From an uncultured Caryophanales bacterium (GTDB lineage: Bacteria > Bacillota_I > Bacilli_A > RF39 > UBA660): a stretch of 10,702 nt of DNA. The stretch spans positions 1-10,702 of the forward strand of contig CAMNDO010000011.1 in the NCBI GenBank assembly GCA_946535455.1. The letters run 5' to 3'. This document shows, in pieces, positions 6,143 to 10,702 of the stretch; position 1 is the first letter of the stretch, and each line of letters opens with the position of its first letter. Below the pieces are notes generated by a model that was not told the DNA's origin, ran no database searches, and saw nothing but the letters and a program-made list of their open reading frames with translations. The position numbers and the translations under genes are program-made.

Positions 6143-8389
6143 ATGAAGCAGTATATTGATTTGGCATTTCAAAGAGAAAAAAAGCCAATGAACATGGAAA
6201 AACTATGGATTCGTGTTGAAAAAATCATACAAAAAGAAAATGAGGGGTATCATCTTTCAGATTCAGACAAGAAGGAAATAGAGCACATTGTTTCGAAAGG
6301 AACAGAAGATTTCGATTATTATCAAACTCCTCATGATAAATATACCCTTCTTCGAAAAACTTCTTTTCGAAAAGGAAGATTTTATGGACAAAGATCAGGA
6401 AATGGTTTTGTCGTTTGTGTTCATTCTTCTATCAAAGAAGGAAAAGAACAAACTTATGAGGAAAAAATCCCGATTCGAAAAGAATACTCGAATGGGGCGA
6501 TTGACGGTGATTCTGTATTGATTGATATCGTGGACGGAAAAAGTGCACGAGTTCTTCGCGTGTTAGAAAGAAATTTAGAAGCTGTTACGGGAGAAGTGGT
6601 TCGTATTGGAGGTAGTTATTACTTAAAACCTTTGGATAAGAAGAAACAATTTATTACGATTGCCTTAGAAGGAGAACAAGTGGAAGGTATGATTGTTTCT
6701 GCTACTTTAAAAGAACAGACCAATACGGATTTTTATATTGCGGAAGTGGTCAATGAATTTCGACATAAAGATGATCCTTTTGATGAAACTTTATTAGAAG
6801 CATTTAAATGCGGTATGCCAGAAGGGTTCTGTGAAGAAAGTATGAAACAAGTCCATTCTATTCCTTCTTTTGTTAGAGAAGAAGATAAAAGAGGAAGAAA
6901 TAACTTCACAGGATGGAATGTTTTTTCTATTGATGGAGCCGATACCAAAGATAAGGATGATGCGATTTCGATTAAAAAAATGTATAATGGCCATTATGTA
7001 TTAGGCGTTCATATTTCAGATGTTAGTTATTATGTACCAAAAGGATCGGCTTTAGAAAAAGATGCTTTTCGAAAGGGAACGAGTTATTATTTTGGAGGTT
7101 CTGTAGAGCCTATGTTCCCTCATGCGTTAAGTAATGGAATTTGTTCCTTACATGATGGAGTAGATCGATTAACGAAATCCATGATTATGGAGTTTGATGA
7201 AGAAGGAAACTATGTACAAGGATTGTTAGTTCCTAGTGTGATTCATTCTAGAAGGGGACTTACTTATACAGAAGTAAATCAATTGCTTCAACGAGGAATA
7301 TGTAACTCTTCCTTAGAACCTTATGTAGAAGATTTACTACTGATGGATTGCCTTGCAAAAAAGCTAAGAAACAGAAGAGAACAAGAGGGAGCTATTGAAT
7401 TCAATCGCCCAGAATTAAACTTTGTTCATGATGAAAATGGATTTCCTTATGCTGTGAAAAATCGTTATCAAATGGATGCGGAAAATATGATTGAAGAGTT
7501 TATGTTAGCGGCTAATGTTCAAGTAGGAAAAATCTTAGAAGAAGAGGGTCTTCCTTGTGTATATCGTGTTCATGGATTACCAAACGAAGAAAGATTAACG
7601 GAGTTCTTACGATTGTTAGATGCGATTGATTTATCTTTCCCATATTCTTCCTATGATATTTTAGAAGATAAGTCTTTACTACAACAATTAGCCAATCATG
7701 TTCAAAATAGTGGAAAATTATCTAATGTATTAACAACGCATTTAATTCGTTGTATGTCTCATGCGGGTTATAGTACCAAAAACATTGGTCACTATGGAAC
7801 AGGATTTGATTTGTATTGTCATTTTACTTCTCCTATTCGAAGACTTGCGGATTATTCTTTAAGTCAAATTATCGATGATTGTTACTTCGAAAAAGATCCA
7901 GAGAAAAAAGAGAAGAATAAAAAAGAATGGATTACCAAGGCATCTTCTTTTGCGATACAAGCTTCTAAAATGGAACGTGTAGAAGAAGAAGTAGAAAAGA
8001 AAGTACTAGCAATGGAGACTGGAAGATATTTTCAAAAACATATTCATGAAGTATTTGAAGGAACGGTTGTTTCTGTTGGAAGAAACGGACTATTAATTCA
8101 ATTAGATAATTTATTAGAAGGAATGGTTCGTATGAGAAATCTCTCAGGAGATTATGTTTATAATCCAGAAACATTTACCTTACTTTCTATGGATGAGAGA
8201 GAATCTTATTATATGGGAGATCGTTTAAAACTACGATTAGTATCTTCTGATCCAAAAAGTGCCATTGTAGATTTCAAAGTTTTGGAAAAGGTAAAAGAAA
8301 ATCCTATTATTGATCCTTTGAAATCGAATCAAAAAGTAAAAGCAAAAAGAAAACAAGAAAAGATATTTCAAACTTATTCTATTGGATAA
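6143..8389 (+). CDS. rnr: Ribonuclease R (3'-5' exoribonuclease, RNB family)
   Basis: A 748-residue cytoplasmic exoribonuclease that degrades structured RNA processively from the 3' end, acting in mRNA and rRNA turnover and trans-translation. Domain order fits RNase R: an N-terminal helix-turn-helix-like region (1-80), cold-shock/OB domains (about 81-240, starting KGRFYGQRSGNGFV), the RNB catalytic domain (about 250-590), an S1 domain (about 635-715, FEGTVVSVGRNGLLIQL) and a Lys-rich tail (KVKAKRKQEK). The four metal-binding Asp are Asp264, Asp270, Asp272 and Asp273, with the same spacing as Asp201/207/209/210 of E. coli RNase II. TSPIRR at 562-567 gives the conserved arginine; the next residues are LADY rather than the more usual Y-x-D. 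The ribosome site is an unusual G6 run (6131-6136) with a 6-base spacer. In many Firmicutes rnr lies beside secG and smpB; here it stands alone with its own terminator. Confidence 0.95.
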   Translation: MKQYIDLAFQREKKPMNMEKLWIRVEKIIQKENEGYHLSDSDKKEIEHIVSKGTEDFDYYQTPHDKYTLLRKTSFRKGRFYGQRSGNGFVVCVHSSIKEGKEQTYEEKIPIRKEYSNGAIDGDSVLIDIVDGKSARVLRVLERNLEAVTGEVVRIGGSYYLKPLDKKKQFITIALEGEQVEGMIVSATLKEQTNTDFYIAEVVNEFRHKDDPFDETLLEAFKCGMPEGFCEESMKQVHSIPSFVREEDKRGRNNFTGWNVFSIDGADTKDKDDAISIKKMYNGHYVLGVHISDVSYYVPKGSALEKDAFRKGTSYYFGGSVEPMFPHALSNGICSLHDGVDRLTKSMIMEFDEEGNYVQGLLVPSVIHSRRGLTYTEVNQLLQRGICNSSLEPYVEDLLLMDCLAKKLRNRREQEGAIEFNRPELNFVHDENGFPYAVKNRYQMDAENMIEEFMLAANVQVGKILEEEGLPCVYRVHGLPNEERLTEFLRLLDAIDLSFPYSSYDILEDKSLLQQLANHVQNSGKLSNVLTTHLIRCMSHAGYSTKNIGHYGTGFDLYCHFTSPIRRLADYSLSQIIDDCYFEKDPEKKEKNKKEWITKASSFAIQASKMERVEEEVEKKVLAMETGRYFQKHIHEVFEGTVVSVGRNGLLIQLDNLLEGMVRMRNLSGDYVYNPETFTLLSMDERESYYMGDRLKLRLVSSDPKSAIVDFKVLEKVKENPIIDPLKSNQKVKAKRKQEKIFQTYSIG

Positions 8390-8396
8390 GTTTTTT
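8370..8396 (+). terminator. Terminator overlapping the 3' end of rnr
   Basis: AAACTTATTC (8370-8379) pairs with GGATAAGTTT (8384-8393) around the loop TATT, a 10-bp stem with one T-G wobble, followed by a T-run to 8396. The upstream arm and loop lie inside the last codons of rnr, so a ribosome finishing translation would cover the hairpin. Confidence 0.75.
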
Positions 8397-8422
8397 CCTT
8401 TCCTCGTTCAAATTGGTTGATA

Positions 8423-8451
8423 AATATTTTGAAAAATGATATCATTATAAT
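8423..8451 (+). promoter_or_regulatory. Sigma-A-type promoter for cdaA-cdaR
   Basis: A perfect -10 TATAAT (8446-8451). The hexamer 17 bases upstream, AATATT (8423-8428), is a poor -35; better TTG-type hexamers (TTGATA at 8417, TTGAAA at 8429) have wrong spacing (23 and 11 bases). The predicted start near 8458 leaves a leader of about 37 bases before GGAGG (8495-8499). A 12-base perfect palindrome (8435-8446) abuts the -10. The terminator of rnr just upstream makes a promoter here necessary. Confidence 0.6.
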
Positions 8452-8509
8452 AGATATGGGGTTAGAATAGGTGATACTTATTTTGTCCTATATTGGAGGA
8501 GATGACGTG

Positions 8510-9340
8510 ATGATTATAACAGTTTCAGACGTATTAAATGTAATTCGTAAAATTGTAGATATCTCTTTGGTTTGGTTTATTTTTTATTACATTCTAAAGA
8601 ATATTAAAAATAACGTAAAACTATCTTTAATTTTTAAAGGTGTTGCTTTTGTTATTATTATTAAATTAATTAGTGATTGGTTAGGATTTATTACCGTTGG
8701 ATATTTATTAGATTATATTATTCAATGGGGACCTGTTGCTTTAATTATTATTTTCCAACCTGAGATTCGTACGATTCTAGAACAATTAGGAAGAAGTCAA
8801 TTACTAGGAAGACATAAAGTATTAACGGTAGATGAAAGAGAACATTTGGTTTATGAAATGGTCAATGCAATCGATTATCTTCGTAAAGAACGAATTGGTG
8901 CTTTAATTGTCATTGAACGTGATGTTAGTTTAGGAAATTATATTGATAAAGCGAAAAAACTATATGCCGATTTATCGAGTGATTTATTGATTGCCATTTT
9001 TTATGAAGGAAATCCTTTACATGATGGAGGAGTTATCATTCAAGGAGATCGTATCACTTGTGCAGGAGCAGTATTCCCAACAAGTAGTAGTGCAAAGATC
9101 AATCGAAGATTGGGAACTAGACATAGAGCAGCTTTAGGACTTGCGGAAGAAACCGATGCGATTTGTATCGTTGTTTCAGAAGAAACGGGTAGAGTATCCA
9201 TTGCTTTAAAGGGAGAAATTCTATATAACTTAACATTAGATGATGTTCGTATGATGTTAATTGATGAGTTGAAACCAAAACAAGATACAGAAGATGATAT
9301 TGAAATTATTGAGGAGAAGATTTATGAAGAAGATAGGTAA
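8510..9340 (+). CDS. cdaA: Diadenylate cyclase CdaA (c-di-AMP synthase)
   Basis: A 276-residue membrane enzyme that condenses two ATP into cyclic di-AMP, the second messenger for potassium, osmotic and wall homeostasis. Three N-terminal membrane helices (about 12-29, 37-54 and 57-82) precede a DAC domain (about 84-260) on the cytoplasmic side. GALIVIERDVSLGNYI, NPLHDGG (Asp172-Gly173-Gly174) and GTRHRAALG (202-210) are the family hallmarks; the RHR motif is intact, while the usual DGA reads DGG. Size matches CdaA (about 270 residues). The start is ATG 8510 after GGAGG at 8495-8499 (10-base spacer); the adjacent GTG 8507 (7-base spacer) is equally possible. An in-frame GTG at 8471 has no ribosome site. 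The 3' end overlaps cdaR by 17 bases, the conserved cdaA-cdaR order. Confidence 0.95.
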   Translation: MIITVSDVLNVIRKIVDISLVWFIFYYILKNIKNNVKLSLIFKGVAFVIIIKLISDWLGFITVGYLLDYIIQWGPVALIIIFQPEIRTILEQLGRSQLLGRHKVLTVDEREHLVYEMVNAIDYLRKERIGALIVIERDVSLGNYIDKAKKLYADLSSDLLIAIFYEGNPLHDGGVIIQGDRITCAGAVFPTSSSAKINRRLGTRHRAALGLAEETDAICIVVSEETGRVSIALKGEILYNLTLDDVRMMLIDELKPKQDTEDDIEIIEEKIYEEDR

Positions 9341-10679
9341 GGGAATTGGAAGATTTTTTCATATCATTGCACTATTCTTTGATAAATGGTTAATTACTCC
9401 AATTACAAAATTAATTTTAAAATTTATGGATTTTGGAAAGGGATTCGCCAAAGGATTTGATCGTGTTTCTGGGAAGAAATCAGTACTCATTATTGTCAGC
9501 TTATTACTAGCATTTGGAGTATTTGCTGTGATTGATGGGGAAAGTAATGTTATGATGGATCAATATGCAGAAATTTTATATAATCAACCAGTCACAGCTG
9601 TTTATAATGAAGAATTATATGTTATTGAAGGATTACCAAAAGATGTTGATATTACATTAATTGGTCAAAGAAGACATATCTTCCTTGCAAAACAATCTCC
9701 TTCGAAAGGAGTTAGTGTTGATTTAACAGGTTTAAAAGAAGGAAATCATAAAGTAACTTTGAAATATACACAAAGATTACGTTCCCTAGATTATAAATTA
9801 GATCCTTCTCAAGTAACCGTTACGATTTATGAAAAAGTCAGTGAAAATAGAACATTAACATATGATATCTTACATCAAGATCAATTAGATACAAAATTAT
9901 ATATTAGTAATGTAGAAATTGATCGTACCGATGTGATTGTAAAAGGAGCACAATATAAACTAGATCAAGTAGCTTCTGTTAAAGCATTATTGGATGTTAA
10001 AAATATTCCAAATCCAAAAGCAGGAGAAATTACGGTCAAAGATATTCCTTTAGTGGCATATGATGATGATGGAAAAATACTAGATGTAGAAATTGTACCA
10101 AAAACAGTTACTGCGAATGTAACGATTACTTCACCAAGTAAAGAAATTCCAGTAAAAGTAGTTCCAGTAGGAAGTTTAGCCTTTGGAAAATCCATTAAGA
10201 CAATGGAAACCAGTCTTTCTTCTATTACGGTATATGGTGCGCAAGAAACGATTGATGCCATCAAACAATTAGAAGTAGAGATTGATGTCAAAGGATTAGA
10301 AAAGGATAAAGAATTTAATGTTACATTGAAAAAACCAAATGGTATTACAGAATTAAGTTCTAAGACTATGACTGTAAAAGTAATTATTGATAATTCTTCT
10401 AGTAAGGAATTTGAAAATATTTCCGTGCAATCAGAAAACTTAGATCCTAATTTAAAAGTACAAGCATTATCTGTAGAAGACAGACAAGTTACGGTTGTGG
10501 TAAAAGGTAGTGAAGAAGCTATTAATGCGGTACAAGCAGCGGATATCAAAGCCTATATTGACTTGAAGAACTATGGTGTAGGAGAACATGAAGTAGAAGT
10601 TCAAGTAACAGGAAATGATTTAAAATTATCTTATAGTGCTAAGACAAAGAAAATCAAAGTACGTATTTCACAAAAATAA
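9324..10679 (+). CDS. cdaR: CdaR, YbbR-repeat regulator of CdaA
   Basis: A 451-residue membrane protein that binds and modulates CdaA. One membrane helix (about 53-70, SVLIIVSLLLAFGVFAVI) is followed by an extracellular region of about four YbbR repeats (roughly 85-165, 175-260, 265-350 and 360-450), each a strand-rich unit of pattern '...V.V.VKG....I..V....A.VDL......G.....V' (for instance VVKGSEEAINAVQAADIKAYIDL). Unlike typical CdaR, where the helix comes within the first 10-30 residues, about 52 residues precede it, forming an aromatic/basic amphipathic stretch (RFFHIIALFFDKWL and FGKGFAKGFDRV). ATG 9324 has GAGGAG (9311-9316) with a 7-base spacer, inside the end of cdaA; the upstream in-frame ATG 9294 lacks a ribosome site. 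A terminator follows at once, so glmM, usually next, is not seen in this transcript. Confidence 0.92.
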   Translation: MKKIGKGIGRFFHIIALFFDKWLITPITKLILKFMDFGKGFAKGFDRVSGKKSVLIIVSLLLAFGVFAVIDGESNVMMDQYAEILYNQPVTAVYNEELYVIEGLPKDVDITLIGQRRHIFLAKQSPSKGVSVDLTGLKEGNHKVTLKYTQRLRSLDYKLDPSQVTVTIYEKVSENRTLTYDILHQDQLDTKLYISNVEIDRTDVIVKGAQYKLDQVASVKALLDVKNIPNPKAGEITVKDIPLVAYDDDGKILDVEIVPKTVTANVTITSPSKEIPVKVVPVGSLAFGKSIKTMETSLSSITVYGAQETIDAIKQLEVEIDVKGLEKDKEFNVTLKKPNGITELSSKTMTVKVIIDNSSSKEFENISVQSENLDPNLKVQALSVEDRQVTVVVKGSEEAINAVQAADIKAYIDLKNYGVGEHEVEVQVTGNDLKLSYSAKTKKIKVRISQK

Positions 10680-10702
10680 GAGTTGAGAAATCAACTCTTT
10701 TT
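10678..10702 (+). terminator. Rho-independent terminator of cdaA-cdaR
   Basis: AAGAGTTGA (10678-10686) pairs perfectly with TCAACTCTT (10691-10699) around a GAAA tetraloop, followed by T to the window end (10698-10702). The stem begins inside the TAA of cdaR. The T-run may continue beyond the window. Confidence 0.9.

Noticed and set aside
6096..6145. A promoter for rnr in the short gap after the DUF378 terminator (TGGTAAATT, an extended -10-like string).
   Set aside because: The -10 matches only 4 of 6 and the -35 region is a T-run; a promoter must exist nearby or transcription reads through, but I cannot place it.
9965..10549. 194-residue open frame on the minus strand opposite cdaR.
   Set aside because: Antisense to YbbR repeats, with a Ser/Thr-rich translation typical of reversed AT-rich coding DNA and no ribosome site or recognisable motif.

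Overview
The window looks like chromosomal DNA of a low-G+C Firmicute (Bacillota). The sequence is strongly AT-rich, Shine-Dalgarno sites are strong (AGGAGG or close), terminators are short hairpins with T-runs, and a cdaA-cdaR pair for cyclic-di-AMP synthesis is present. The standard code is in use: tryptophans are TGG, and the 11 visible stop codons are 7 TAA, 4 TAG and no TGA. The CdaR protein has a long amphipathic N-terminal extension. That feature, with the AT bias, makes me lean towards an Erysipelotrichia/RF39-like or other Mollicutes-related gut Bacilli lineage, but this is inference, not identification.

Layout: all genes are on the + strand and no gap between genes exceeds 140 bases. 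(1) 1-129 is the C-terminal end of a cation diffusion facilitator with a His-rich tail. (2) 193-2151 is a two-gene unit, a TtcA-like PP-loop tRNA-thiolation enzyme followed by a 12-TM MFS-like transporter, closed by a terminator. (3) 2234-4655 is a tightly coupled three-gene cassette: a protein of four LysM domains, a small carboxypeptidase-regulatory-like beta protein, and a SpoIID-type lytic-transglycosylase-like protein with three peptidoglycan-binding repeats. None of the three has a visible signal peptide. (4) 4729-5830 is a monocistronic NlpC/P60 cell-wall hydrolase with its own near-consensus sigma-A promoter and terminator. (5) 5881-6104 is a small DUF378 membrane protein, possibly under a sigma-B-like promoter. 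(6) 6143-8396 is ribonuclease R with a terminator that overlaps its last codons. (7) 8446-10702 is cdaA-cdaR (diadenylate cyclase and its YbbR-repeat partner), ending in a strong terminator.

Themes: about half the window concerns the cell envelope (peptidoglycan binding, peptidoglycan hydrolysis, c-di-AMP signalling tied to wall homeostasis). The rest is RNA metabolism (tRNA thiolation, RNase R) and transport. The most intriguing part is cassette (3). Peptidoglycan-recognition and SpoIID-like domains without secretion signals suggest mother-cell (spore cortex/coat) proteins or an unrecognised export route. No mobile element, CRISPR array, rRNA or tRNA was seen.
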